DNA of 64,000 bases from CAXSBR01 sp964252015 (GTDB taxonomy: Bacteria > Actinomycetota > Actinomycetes > Mycobacteriales > Jatrophihabitantaceae), in contig CAXULW010000005.1 of NCBI GenBank assembly GCA_964252015.1, forward strand, positions 1 to 64,000, given 5' to 3'. How positions within the stretch are numbered: position 1 is the first letter of the stretch; each line of letters starts with the position of its first letter. The notes under the pieces were generated by a model. It had not been told where the DNA came from and searched no databases. It saw only the letters and a program-made list of their open reading frames with translations. Positions 43,005-51,448 of the stretch are shown here, in pieces. The translations under genes were made by a program, and so were the position numbers.

Positions 43005-44413
43005 CGCGGCTCACCGCTTCGCGGGTCGCTGGCTCGTGGGTCGCTGGCTTGCGGGTCGAAGGCTCGCGGGTCGAACTCTCGGAGGTCGAACTCTCGGAGG
43101 TCAGACGGGCGCGGGTCGGTCGAGGCCTGGGCCCGGATGGCCACGACGGTCTCGGGGCTGCCCGGATCGAGGTCGAACAAGGCGCGCAGGGCGGCGGCGT
43201 AGCGATCGCCGTCGGGCGTGGCCGCCAGTTCCTTGACCCGCACGGTCGGCGCGTGCAGGACCTTCTCGACCGCGCGCCGGACCGCGGTGGCGACCTCGGC
43301 CCGCTCCCCGGCGTCCAGATCGGGCAGACGTCCGTCCAGGCGGCGCAGCTCGGATTCGATGACGGCGCTGGCCCGGGCCCGCAGCGCGGTGACGGTCGGG
43401 GCGACGGCGAGCTGCTGCTGCTCGTCCAGGTAGCGGGCCAACCGGTCGGTGACGATCGCGGTGGCGGCGGCCACGTCGCTGTCGCTGACCATCGCACCGG
43501 CCTCGCGCAGCACGTCCAGGTCGACGTAACGCACGCCGCGCAGACCGGCGACGGCCGGGTGAACGTCGCGGGGCAGGGCCAGGTCGAGCACGACGAGGTC
43601 GCGCCCGGTGCGCGGGCCGAAGTCGGCGGCACCGAGCACGAGGCCGGTCGCCCCGGTACAGCTGATGACCACGTCGGCGGCGTCGATCTCGGCCCGCACT
43701 GCGACCGCGTCGTCCATGGCCACCGCCCGACCGTCGACGGCCGCGGCCGTGCGCTGCGCGTGGACACCGGTGCGGTTCGTCACCACGATCTCGCCGACGC
43801 CGCGGCGGCGGGCCGTGGCCGCGGCCAGCGCGCCCATCGAACCGGCACCGACGATGAGCACGCGGCGCTGCGCCAACCCGCCGAGCAGGGCCTCGGCCCG
43901 GTCCAGGGCGACCGACACGATCGACGCGCCGGCCCGGTCGATCCCGGTGTCGGTGTGCACGGTCTTGCCGGTGCGCAACGCCGACTGCACCAGCTCGTGG
44001 AGCACACGTCCGACCGAACCGGCCTCGGTGCCGACGGCGTACGCGGCCCGCAGCTGGCCGAGGATCTGCGATTCCCCGACCACCATCGAATCCAGCCCGG
44101 CGGCGACCGAGAACAGGTGTTCCACCGCGGCCTCGGCGAAGTGCACGTACAGGTGTTCGGCCAGCTCGGCCACGTCGATTCCGCTGATCCGGGCCAGCAG
44201 GGCCGACACGTCGGCCAGCGCCGGGTGGAAGCGGGACACGTCGGCGTAGAGCTCGACCCGGTTGCAGGTCGAGACGATGATGGCCTCGCTGATCGACTCC
44301 GAGGTCAACAGCTCGTCGAGCAGCTTGGGTACGTCGGCTGACGGGATGCTCAACCGTTCCAGGACGGACACCGGCGCTGAGCGGTAGGACAACCCCACCG
44401 TGAGGACGCTCAT
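43001..44413 (-). CDS. hemA: Glutamyl-tRNA reductase with repeated C-terminal tail
   Basis: 470 aa, NADPH-dependent reduction of glutamyl-tRNA to glutamate-1-semialdehyde. N-terminal MSVLTVGLSYRSAPVSVLERL, catalytic Cys in IIVSTCNRVELYA, and VVGESQILGQLRAAY, LIVGAGSMGALAA and the dimerisation helix region are present. The last about 45 residues (DLREFDLREFDPRAFDPQASDPRASDP) form tandem DPRA-type repeats absent in most HemA; they are encoded by short DNA repeats (43020-43105). Its GGAG Shine-Dalgarno lies within the 42-bp tandem repeat upstream. Confidence 0.95.
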   Translation of the reverse strand: MSVLTVGLSYRSAPVSVLERLSIPSADVPKLLDELLTSESISEAIIVSTCNRVELYADVSRFHPALADVSALLARISGIDVAELAEHLYVHFAEAAVEHLFSVAAGLDSMVVGESQILGQLRAAYAVGTEAGSVGRVLHELVQSALRTGKTVHTDTGIDRAGASIVSVALDRAEALLGGLAQRRVLIVGAGSMGALAAATARRRGVGEIVVTNRTGVHAQRTAAAVDGRAVAMDDAVAVRAEIDAADVVISCTGATGLVLGAADFGPRTGRDLVVLDLALPRDVHPAVAGLRGVRYVDLDVLREAGAMVSDSDVAAATAIVTDRLARYLDEQQQLAVAPTVTALRARASAVIESELRRLDGRLPDLDAGERAEVATAVRRAVEKVLHAPTVRVKELAATPDGDRYAAALRALFDLDPGSPETVVAIRAQASTDPRPSDLREFDLREFDPRAFDPQASDPRASDPRSGEPR

Positions 44414-44418
44414 GCCGG

Positions 44419-44540
44419 CTCCGACTTCGCGCCCGGGCGGGACGCGGCCGACCCGTCCAGCTCCGACTTCGCGCCCGGGCGGGACGCGGCCGACCCGTCC
44501 AGCTCCGACTTCGCGCCCGGGCGGGACGCGGCCGACCCGT
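44419..44540. repeat. Three tandem 42-bp repeats between rex and hemA
   Basis: Unit begins CTCCGACTTCGCGCCCGGGC and repeats at 44419, 44461 and 44503 (last one truncated). The complement of its start, GTCGGAG, gives the hemA Shine-Dalgarno. The third copy forms one arm of the hairpin 44507-44568. Confidence 0.92.
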
Positions 44541-44568
44541 TCCGAGCGTCCCTGACGGGCGCGAAGTC
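44507..44568. terminator. Hairpin after rex (GACTTCGCGCCC arms)
   Basis: GACTTCGCGCCC and GGGACGC on the left pair with GCGTCCC and GGGCGCGAAGTC on the right; 23 positions with three mismatches. The right arm is identical over 23 bp to one at 55553-55575. Confidence 0.8.
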
Positions 44569-44576
44569 CACGAAAC

Positions 44577-45398
44577 TCATGAGCGGGCCGCCCGGGCCGG
44601 CTCGCCGGGGGCCGGCACCGGGGACAGACCGCGAGCCTTGCGCTGCTCGTGGAAGGACAGGATCTGCAGCTCGGCGGCCAGGTCGACCTTGCGTACGTCC
44701 ACCGATTCGGGCACGGAGAGCACGGTCGGCGCGAAGTTGAGGATCGCGGTCACCCCGGCTGCGGCCAGAGCGTCGCAGACCTCCTGGGCCGCCACGGCGG
44801 GGGTGGCGATGATGCCGATGGAGATGCCCTCGGCCCGCACGACCTCGGCCAGCTCGTCGATGTGACGCACGACCAGCCCGCGCACCGTCGTCCCCACCCG
44901 TTCGGCCGAGGCGTCGAGCAGGGCGGCGATCTCGAAGCCGCGGCTGGCGAAGCCGTCGTAGCCGGACAGCGCCTGGCCCAGGTTGCCGACGCCGATCAAC
45001 GCCACGCGATGGTGCTCGCTCAGGCCCAGCGTGCTGGCGAGCTGGGCGGCCAGGACGCTGACGCTGTAGCCGACGCCGCGCACGCCGTACGAGCCGAGGT
45101 GGGACAGGTCCTTGCGCAGTTTGGCCGAGTTGACGCCGGCGGCCACGGCCAGTTCCTCGGAGGAAACGGTCTCGACGCGGCGTTCGGCGAAGGCCGACAC
45201 GACGCGCAGATAGGTGGCCAGCCGGGCGACGGTCGCGTCCGGCACTGCGCGCGGGAATGCTTCGCTGCCGTGGGCTGATTCGTCAGCCGGGAGGGACGGG
45301 ATCGGGACGGCCGGGCCGGAGAGCGGTACCGGGGTGCCGATCGCCCGGGTCACGGGTACGCCGGCATCGTCGCCGGGCACCTCGAAACGCGTGGGCAT
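44577..45398 (-). CDS. rex: Redox-sensing transcriptional repressor Rex
   Basis: 273 aa. Winged HTH (RLATYLRVVSAFAERRVETVSSEELAVAAGVNSAKLRKDLSHLGSYGVRGVGYSV) and NAD(H)-binding Rossmann domain (VALIGVGNLGQALSGY). Rex senses the NADH/NAD ratio and represses respiratory and haem genes when NAD dominates. The first 55 residues are a Pro/Ala-rich extension. ATG 45398 follows GGAGAG. A Rex operator lies about 100 bp upstream, so the gene is autoregulated and the following hemA-hemC-hemD genes may be co-controlled. Confidence 0.95.
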   Translation of the reverse strand: MPTRFEVPGDDAGVPVTRAIGTPVPLSGPAVPIPSLPADESAHGSEAFPRAVPDATVARLATYLRVVSAFAERRVETVSSEELAVAAGVNSAKLRKDLSHLGSYGVRGVGYSVSVLAAQLASTLGLSEHHRVALIGVGNLGQALSGYDGFASRGFEIAALLDASAERVGTTVRGLVVRHIDELAEVVRAEGISIGIIATPAVAAQEVCDALAAAGVTAILNFAPTVLSVPESVDVRKVDLAAELQILSFHEQRKARGLSPVPAPGEPARAARS

Positions 45399-45496
45399 GG
45401 CACTCTCCGAAGCAGGGCCGGGGCCAGTTCGCTACCCCGAGGGGAGCCTCCGCCAACGTTGTGGTAGGGGCTGCTGTGTGGGTCACGCTACGCGTT

Positions 45497-45514
45497 TGTG
45501 AATGGCTTCACAAA
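45497..45514. promoter_or_regulatory. Rex operator
   Basis: TTGTGAATGGCTTCACAA is a perfect TTGTGAA-N4-TTCACAA palindrome, the known actinobacterial Rex site. A -10-like TAATAC on the minus strand lies just upstream of it, so bound Rex would block rex transcription. Confidence 0.93.
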
Positions 45515-45639
45515 TCTCGTCAGATCTGGTATTACACCGTTATCCGACCCGGGAATTGCCGAGTATCCGACCGCGAAACCGCCGCTGGACGATGCGGCCC
45601 CACTCAGCCCAGGGCCGGCCCGCAGCCCTCGCGCGCCAT

Positions 45640-45870
45640 TCAGCTGAGGGCAGCCCGCAACCGGGCGGGTTCGACCCGCCAGTAACCGTGTTCTCGGCCG
45701 TCCACCAGGATCACGGGCACCCGGTCGCCGTAGCGATCCTGGCGTTGCGGATCGGCATCGACGTCCAGCGTTGCCCAACCGAAACCCAGTTCGGCGTTGA
45801 GTTCCGCCACCGCGGCCTCGGCCTCCTGGCACAGGTGACACCCGGCCCGGGTCACCACCGTCACCCGCAC
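45640..45870 (-). CDS. Glutaredoxin-like protein
   Basis: 76 aa, thioredoxin fold with VRVTVVTRAGCHLCQEAEAAVAEL (CxxC active site CHLC), cis-Pro in RVPVILVDGREHGYWRV. GTG at 45870 gives the usual short N-terminus; a longer start at 45894 is possible. In actinobacteria such a glutaredoxin is usually near rex and a BldN-like sigma gene (as around SCO3321 in Streptomyces). Its gene starts 8 nt after the ligase stop. Confidence 0.82.
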   Translation of the reverse strand: MRVTVVTRAGCHLCQEAEAAVAELNAELGFGWATLDVDADPQRQDRYGDRVPVILVDGREHGYWRVEPARLRAALS

Positions 45871-45878
45871 CGCTCCGA

Positions 45879-47573
45879 TTAGAGGAGCTGCCACTTCTTG
45901 ACCTTTCCGGTCAGGGTGTACGGCAGCGTGTCGACGACGTCGACCTGGCGGGGCAGCTTGAACCGGGCCAGGGAGAGCGCCGCGCCGGCCAGCAGGTCCG
46001 CCGGGGCCAGGTCACGGCCCGGCTCGGCCACGACGAAGACGCGCAAGGACTCTCCGCTGGTCGGGTCGGGGACGCCGACGACGGCGGCGGCCGAGACCCC
46101 GTCCAAGGCGGTGAACACGGATTCCACCTCGGCCGGGTAGACGTTGAAGCCGTTGACCAAGACGAGCTCGGAGTCGCGTCCGACCAGCACCAGGTCACCG
46201 TCGTCGTCGCGGTAGGCCAGGTCGCCGGTGACGAACCAACCGTCCGCGTCGGGTGCGTCGCGGCCGTCGGGCCAGTACCCGGAGAACAGGTTGGCCCCGC
46301 GGATCGCGAGAAGTCCGGAGTCGTCGTCATCCACCACATCCCCGGCGGTGTCGCGCAGCTCGATCTCGACCCCGGGCGGTGGCGAACCGACCGAGCCCGC
46401 CTTGGGACGTCCGAGCTGACTGGCGCCGTCGGGCCCGATCAGGTTCGTGGCGACCAGGGGCGCAGCTTCGGTCATTCCGTAGCCCTCGTGCAGCGCGACC
46501 CCCAGCTCGGCGAACCGGGCCACCAGGACGGGCGGCAACGGCGCCGAACCGGACAGCCCGAGCCGAACGCCGCGCAGCGCTCGCGCAGCTCCGGGAACGG
46601 CGCTCCAGGCCGCGAACATGCTCGGGGCGCCGACGACGACGCTCACCCGTTCCGCCGCGATCAGGTCCAGGGTGGTCTGGGGATCGAACCGGTCGTTGAG
46701 CACGATCGTCGCGCCCATGGCCAGCGCCGGCGCCAACCCGGCGTTCAGCCCGAAGATGTGTGACAGCGGCACGGGCAGGAAGACGATGTCGTCGGCACCG
46801 ACGATGGGCGGGTCGATCGTGACGATGTGAGCGACGTTGGCCAGCAGCGCGCGGTGCGACAACATCGCGCCCTTGGGCCGGCCGCTCGTCCCGCTGGTGT
46901 AGAGAATCACGCCGATGGCCTCGGGGTCGGTGCGCGTCGCGGCCCGAGCATCACCTTCTGCCGCGTCCGTGGCGTCTAGGGCATCCCCGGCGTCTGCGGC
47001 ATCCGTGGCGTACCCGGCGGCGAGCGAGGACAGCGACGCAACCCCGTCGTCCGGGTCGGGATCAGCGGCCGAGACCACGACATCGAGCGACGGCACCTCG
47101 GCCCGCAGCTGTTCGAGACCGACCAGGGTGGCCAAGGATGACGTGACCAGGGCCCGAGCACCGCAATCGTCGAGAACGTAGCGCAGTTCGGGCGCGGTGT
47201 AGGCCGGGTTCACCGGCACCACGACCAGGCCGGCGTGCAGCGCGCCCAGATACACCTCGACGAAGTCGACCCCCGTCCCCAGTTGCAGCACGACCCGGTC
47301 ACCGGGGACCAACCCGAGCCGATCCAGGCCGGCGGCGCAGGCCCGCACGGCCCGACCCAGCTCGGCCCAGGTGACCCGGCGGCGTCCGTCCACCAGAACC
47401 ACCCGGTCGCTGACCGCCGCAGCCGGCCCCACGCAGCCCGGGGTGGGGGCGGCGCCCGCGGCACCCGCGGCGTCCGAATCAGGCGGGGAGACCGTCACGC
47501 GGGCGGCGTCCTGAGCCGCGCCGGCCAGCAGCACGAAATCGGCCACGGTGTGCGCCGGCGCGGGTAGGGACAT
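45879..47573 (-). CDS. Acyl-CoA/fatty-acid AMP ligase family protein
   Basis: 564 aa. ANL superfamily motifs: VILYTSGTSGRPKGAMLSHRA (P-loop), LHEGYGMTEAAPLV, GWFVTGDLAYRDDDGDLVLVGR, VNGFNVYPAEVESV and catalytic Lys in LPYTLTGKVKKWQLL. Substrate, likely a fatty or aromatic acid, is not defined. A linker (AADAGDALDATDAAEGDA) is low-complexity. ATG 47573 has GAGG 8 nt upstream and is preferred to the ATG nine nt earlier. Divergent from the BldN-like sigma gene. Confidence 0.85.
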   Translation of the reverse strand: MSLPAPAHTVADFVLLAGAAQDAARVTVSPPDSDAAGAAGAAPTPGCVGPAAAVSDRVVLVDGRRRVTWAELGRAVRACAAGLDRLGLVPGDRVVLQLGTGVDFVEVYLGALHAGLVVVPVNPAYTAPELRYVLDDCGARALVTSSLATLVGLEQLRAEVPSLDVVVSAADPDPDDGVASLSSLAAGYATDAADAGDALDATDAAEGDARAATRTDPEAIGVILYTSGTSGRPKGAMLSHRALLANVAHIVTIDPPIVGADDIVFLPVPLSHIFGLNAGLAPALAMGATIVLNDRFDPQTTLDLIAAERVSVVVGAPSMFAAWSAVPGAARALRGVRLGLSGSAPLPPVLVARFAELGVALHEGYGMTEAAPLVATNLIGPDGASQLGRPKAGSVGSPPPGVEIELRDTAGDVVDDDDSGLLAIRGANLFSGYWPDGRDAPDADGWFVTGDLAYRDDDGDLVLVGRDSELVLVNGFNVYPAEVESVFTALDGVSAAAVVGVPDPTSGESLRVFVVAEPGRDLAPADLLAGAALSLARFKLPRQVDVVDTLPYTLTGKVKKWQLL

Positions 47574-47717
47574 GTCCGCCATCCTCACCCACCCTCGTCG
47601 TCCGGGCCATTGATACGCCCGGATTGTGTACGAACCGTGCCCTGCGGACAACGCCAACGCCCACCGCTCGACCGCCGGCGTTGTCGTCGCGAAACATGCG
47701 ACCTTTCCCCGGTGGCC

Positions 47718-47723
47718 TAGAGT
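47718..47723 (+). promoter_or_regulatory. Possible -10 box upstream of the BldN-like sigma gene
   Basis: TAGAGT about 100 nt before the proposed GTG; a leadered transcript would start near 47730. Confidence 0.35.
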
Positions 47724-47823
47724 CGTGGCGGTCACGGTCCACGGGGAGCACGTGCCCGTCGGTGCCGTCCCGTTTTCGTCCGATCGTCGGCCCGGAGGTC
47801 CGCATGTGTGTGCGTGCCGCCGC

Positions 47824-48771
47824 GTGAGCGTCGAGCGGAACGTCGACCCCGAGCAGTCGGCCGCCGACCTGACCGTCTCCGGCTCTGATCGGGCCCGGTC
47901 GACGGGAGTGACATCGGCTGGAATGAATTCGACTGGAATGACGTCGGCCCTGCCCAGGCTGACCGCGGTCGAGGACCTGCCGTCAGCCGATCCGGACAGC
48001 GACAGCGACAGCGACAGCGACACCGACACCCCGGGCCAGGGCGAGCTCGCAGACGATGAGATCGATGACGCGTCCCGTCGCGGCACCGCCGATGCCTGGG
48101 ATCTTGTCCGCCGCACGCAGGAAGGCGACGCGGAGGCATTTGGCCAGCTGTACGACCGTTACGTCGATACCGTCTACCGGTTCGTCTACTACCGACTCGG
48201 CGACCGCACCCAGGCCGAGGACCTGACCAGCGAGACGTTCCTGCGGGCCCTGCGCCGGATCTCCACGGTGCACGAGCAGGGCCGTGACATCGGAGCGTGG
48301 CTGGTGACCATCGCCCGCAACCTGGTGCTCGACCACGTCAAATCCGCCCAGTACCGGCTCTGCGTACCGACCGAGGAGATCGTCGAAGCCCACCTCGAGC
48401 AGGCCGGCGACACCACCGAGGCCGCCGTGCTGGCCGGGATCGACCAACGGGCCCTGCTCGAAGCGGTCCGACTGCTTTCCCCGGAGCAGCAGGAATCGAT
48501 CGTGCTGCGCTTCTTCCAGGGCCTCAGTCTGGCCGAGACGGCTGAGGTCATGGGCCGCAACGCCGGCGCGGTCAAAGCGCTGCAGCACCGGGCCATGCAA
48601 CGCCTGCACGTCCTGCTGAGCTCCCCGCTGCCGAAACCGCCCGGCAACGTCGCCGAGGAGAACGTTCGGCGCGAACTGCCGCGCCGTCATTCGCCCCGGG
48701 CGCCGCCAGTTACCGAAGACCAGACCTGGACGCCCAGGCGCCCTCGAACCCGCAGCCGTCGTAACCACTGA
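47824..48771 (+). CDS. ECF sigma factor, BldN-like
   Basis: About 315 aa. After an N-terminal extension of about 90 residues with a DSDSDSDSD repeat come sigma-2 (AWDLVRRTQEGDAEAFGQLYDRYVDTVYRFVYYRLGDRTQAEDLTSETFLRALRRI) and sigma-4 (EQQESIVLRFFQGLSLAETAEVMGRNAGAVKALQHRAMQRL). These are close to Streptomyces BldN as I remember it, which also has an N-terminal pro-region, and the next gene encodes an RsbN/DUF5667-type protein. The start is uncertain: GTG 47824 is the last good start before the core and upstream GTGs at 47752 and 47725 are possible. Confidence 0.82.
   Translation: MSVERNVDPEQSAADLTVSGSDRARSTGVTSAGMNSTGMTSALPRLTAVEDLPSADPDSDSDSDSDTDTPGQGELADDEIDDASRRGTADAWDLVRRTQEGDAEAFGQLYDRYVDTVYRFVYYRLGDRTQAEDLTSETFLRALRRISTVHEQGRDIGAWLVTIARNLVLDHVKSAQYRLCVPTEEIVEAHLEQAGDTTEAAVLAGIDQRALLEAVRLLSPEQQESIVLRFFQGLSLAETAEVMGRNAGAVKALQHRAMQRLHVLLSSPLPKPPGNVAEENVRRELPRRHSPRAPPVTEDQTWTPRRPRTRSRRNH
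47998..48033. repeat. Hexanucleotide repeat (GACAGC) in the sigma gene
   Basis: GACAGC repeated in frame five times, then GACACC twice, encoding DSDSDSDSDTDT. Confidence 0.85.
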
Positions 48772-48829
48772 ACGGTTGAGTCGTTGAACCAATGAGCACT
48801 TCGACCCGGATTGAATGGAGGTGACGCGC

Positions 48830-50242
48830 GTGATCGGAAGCGATCAGACCTTGACGGCATCCGCCGAGGCCGACCTGGAACGCCGGCTGCGCGCGTTGCC
48901 GCCGGCGCCCGGGCCGGATGCGCGCTTCCGCCTCGAGCTGCGCACCCAACTGGTGGCGGCCGTCGAACGCGGCCCCCTGGACGACAGCTTGGCGCCGGTT
49001 CCCGCGCGGCGACCGGACCGGCCCCGCCAGCGACTCGTACCGGCCGCGCGACGCGGACCGGCGGAAGTGCTCGGCGCGCTGCTGCACCCCGGCCGCCGGG
49101 CGCTGGGCGTCCTCAGCGGGGCTTTGGCCGTGATCCTCGTCATCACCGGCACCACGTACTGGCTGGCTCAGCGAGCCCTGCCCGGTGACGCGTTGTACGG
49201 CCTGAAACGGGCCGGCGAATCCGTGGACCTGTCCACCAAGGGCGGCGACGTCAGCCGCGGCAGTGCCTACCTGTCCATGTCCTCGACGCGGATCGACGAG
49301 GCCTCTGCGCTCGTGAAGCGCGCGACCTCGGCGGCCGCACCGGGCGTGGTCCATCACGGCGTCGGGATAAGTGCCGCCGGAACCTTGAGCCCCCACCTGG
49401 ACGAACTCGTGCACGGTGTCCTCACCGACGGCGACAGCGCGGCTGTAACCGCCACCCGGCTGCTCACCACGGCCAGCGTCAGCGACCGGGCGATGACCCC
49501 GGCCACGTCCGTGTCGACGTGGCTGGCCCAACAGCACGCCAAGGTCGACGATCTCGTCCTGCGCCTGCCCGAGACCGCGCCGTCCACCGCGGGCGGGGCG
49601 GCCCGGCGCCTGGAAGCCGACCTGACCCAAATCCAGACCCGGGTCATGGCCGTCGCCGCCAGCCTCAAATGCGGTACCTGCGTTTTCAGCAAGCCCGACC
49701 GCCTGGGTCCGCGGCCGTGCCGGCTGTGTCCCACCCCGGCACCGACGACGACACCGCCGACGACCTTGGCCAGCAGTCCGAGCGCAACCACGACATCGGC
49801 TACCTCGTCGTCATCGTCCACCGTGGCCGCCGGCACGACCACACCGTCTCCCACGATCGTGCCGAGCCAGCCCGGTACGGTGCCGCCCGCCAACCCAGGG
49901 ACGACGGGCGGCACGACGGCCGGCCCGTTGCCGTTGCCGTTGCCGCTACCACTACCGCTGCCGCTACCGCTACCGCTACCGACGACCACGGGCCCGCCGA
50001 CCACGACAACCGCCCCGCCGACCACGACACCGGCCCCGCCGCCGACCACGACACCGACGGACACCAGTCCCCCGGCGCCGCCGCCGACGACGACACCAGC
50101 GTCTACGACCACCACACCGACACCGACCGATGACCCGACGGTGCCGTCCATACCGATCTGCCTGCCCCTGATCTGCACCGATGCCTCGACCTATCCGAGC
50201 TCGGACCCCAGCGGGGTTCCCTCCGTCACCCCAACGCCCTGA
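48830..50242 (+). CDS. DUF5667 (RsbN-like anti-sigma) membrane protein
   Basis: 470 aa. A cytoplasmic N-terminus (LERRLRALPPAPGPDARFRLELRTQLVAA), one span (GALAVILVITGTTYWLAQ), and an extracytoplasmic DUF5667 region (RALPGDALYGLKRAGESVDLSTKGGDVSRGSAYLSMSSTRIDEA) followed by a long Thr/Pro-rich tail with PLPLPLPLPLPLPLPLP. In Streptomyces the equivalent partner of BldN is RsbN. GTG 48830 is preceded by GGAGG. The two genes are co-directional, 58 nt apart. Tail repeats are encoded by TTGCCG/CTACCG hexamers (49926-49980). Confidence 0.85.
   Translation: MIGSDQTLTASAEADLERRLRALPPAPGPDARFRLELRTQLVAAVERGPLDDSLAPVPARRPDRPRQRLVPAARRGPAEVLGALLHPGRRALGVLSGALAVILVITGTTYWLAQRALPGDALYGLKRAGESVDLSTKGGDVSRGSAYLSMSSTRIDEASALVKRATSAAAPGVVHHGVGISAAGTLSPHLDELVHGVLTDGDSAAVTATRLLTTASVSDRAMTPATSVSTWLAQQHAKVDDLVLRLPETAPSTAGGAARRLEADLTQIQTRVMAVAASLKCGTCVFSKPDRLGPRPCRLCPTPAPTTTPPTTLASSPSATTTSATSSSSSTVAAGTTTPSPTIVPSQPGTVPPANPGTTGGTTAGPLPLPLPLPLPLPLPLPLPTTTGPPTTTTAPPTTTPAPPPTTTPTDTSPPAPPPTTTPASTTTTPTPTDDPTVPSIPICLPLICTDASTYPSSDPSGVPSVTPTP
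49926..49980. repeat. Hexamer repeats encoding Pro-Leu tail
   Basis: Tandem CCGTTG, CCGCTA and CCGCTG units give a PLPLPLPL run in the DUF5667 protein. Confidence 0.85.
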
Positions 50243-50293
50243 CCGCTGACGTTCCGTCCGAGCGAGGCCGTCTGACCGAACCCCGATCGGCCT

Positions 50294-51448
50294 TCAGTTC
50301 CAGGGGCTCGAACGCAGGGCCAGCAGCCGGTACAACGTGCCCTGGATCGTCTCCCGGACGCGGTCGGTGAGTTCGAAGGACAGCAACGGGTCATCAGCGG
50401 CGTCGGGGCCGAGCTCGGCGGTGTCGATCGGCGCGCCGAACTCGATGTGCCACTTGCTCGGCAGCGGCACCAGGCCCAACGGCCCGAGCCAGGGGAACGT
50501 CGGGGTCACCGGGAAGTAGGGCAACCCCATGGTCCGGGCCAGGGTGCTGGCGTTGAACAGCATCGGATGGATCTCCTCGGCGCCGACGATCGACACCGGA
50601 ATGATCGGCACGCCGGTGCGCAGCGCGGCGGTGACGAAGCCGCCACGTCCGAACCGTTGTAGCTTGTAGCGCTCGTGGAACGGTTTGCCGATGCCCTTGA
50701 AGCCTTCGGGCCACACGCCGACGAGTTCGCCGTTGCGCAGCAGGCGTTCCGCGTCGGGTTGGCAGGCGAGCGTGCTGCCGGTCTTACGCGCGAGCGGGCC
50801 GAGCACCGGGGTCGAGAAGATCAGGTCGGCGCCGAGCATCCGCAGGTAGCGCTGCCCCGGGGTGCGGTCGTGCACGGCGATGGCCGTCATCACCGCGTCC
50901 AGCGCCCAGATCGCGCCGCCGTGGTTGGCCACCAGCAACGCCCCGCCCTCAGCTGGCACGTTCTCGATCCCGTGCACCTCGGTGCGGAACCACTTCTCGA
51001 ACAAGGGCCGGAACGCGGGCACGGCGAGGTGGTCGGCCAGGTCAGGGTCGAAGCCGAACTCGTCCACCTCGTACGCGCCCGTGATGCGACGCCGCAGGAA
51101 CGCGAGCGCGCCGACCACCCGCTCGTCCCAGGCCGCACGTGGACGGGCCGACGCCACGGGTGGTTCTGGGCCGAACGGGGCGGCGTTCTGCGGCGGGGAG
51201 CCGCGACCGGCCAGCGGGATGACCGGCGCCAGCGTGTCCCGGTCAGTCGGGCGACGCGACGACGCGGCAGTGCGGGTCGCGGGCTTGGCGCGGGTACGCG
51301 GCGTACCGCCGGTTGCGGGCGTACCGCCGCCGCCCGCGGGCGTACCGCCGCTTGCGGGCACGCGGGCTGACCTGACGGCCGCGGCCCGGGCGCTGGGTGC
51401 TCCGCGGGCGCGGGGACGGCCGGACGCGGGGTCGTCTCTTGGGCTCAT
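50294..51448 (-). CDS. Lysophospholipid acyltransferase family protein
   Basis: 384 aa. PlsC-like domain with NHGGAIWALDAV (a variant of the HX4D motif), GVWPEGFKGIGKPFHERYKLQRFGRGGFV and VPIIPVSIVGAEE. The first 110 residues are a low-complexity GTPATGGTP-type tract. The gene orders with the epimerase, bS22, HTH and proC as in M. tuberculosis Rv0500-Rv0502. It probably acylates a lysophospholipid or glycerol phosphate. ATG 51448 overlaps the epimerase stop (ATGA). Confidence 0.85.
   Translation of the reverse strand: MSPRDDPASGRPRARGAPSARAAAVRSARVPASGGTPAGGGGTPATGGTPRTRAKPATRTAASSRRPTDRDTLAPVIPLAGRGSPPQNAAPFGPEPPVASARPRAAWDERVVGALAFLRRRITGAYEVDEFGFDPDLADHLAVPAFRPLFEKWFRTEVHGIENVPAEGGALLVANHGGAIWALDAVMTAIAVHDRTPGQRYLRMLGADLIFSTPVLGPLARKTGSTLACQPDAERLLRNGELVGVWPEGFKGIGKPFHERYKLQRFGRGGFVTAALRTGVPIIPVSIVGAEEIHPMLFNASTLARTMGLPYFPVTPTFPWLGPLGLVPLPSKWHIEFGAPIDTAELGPDAADDPLLSFELTDRVRETIQGTLYRLLALRSSPWN

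Noticed and set aside
45656..45680. tRNA-like GGGTTCGACCC element
   Set aside because: It is inside the glutaredoxin coding sequence and no acceptor or anticodon stem is found around it.
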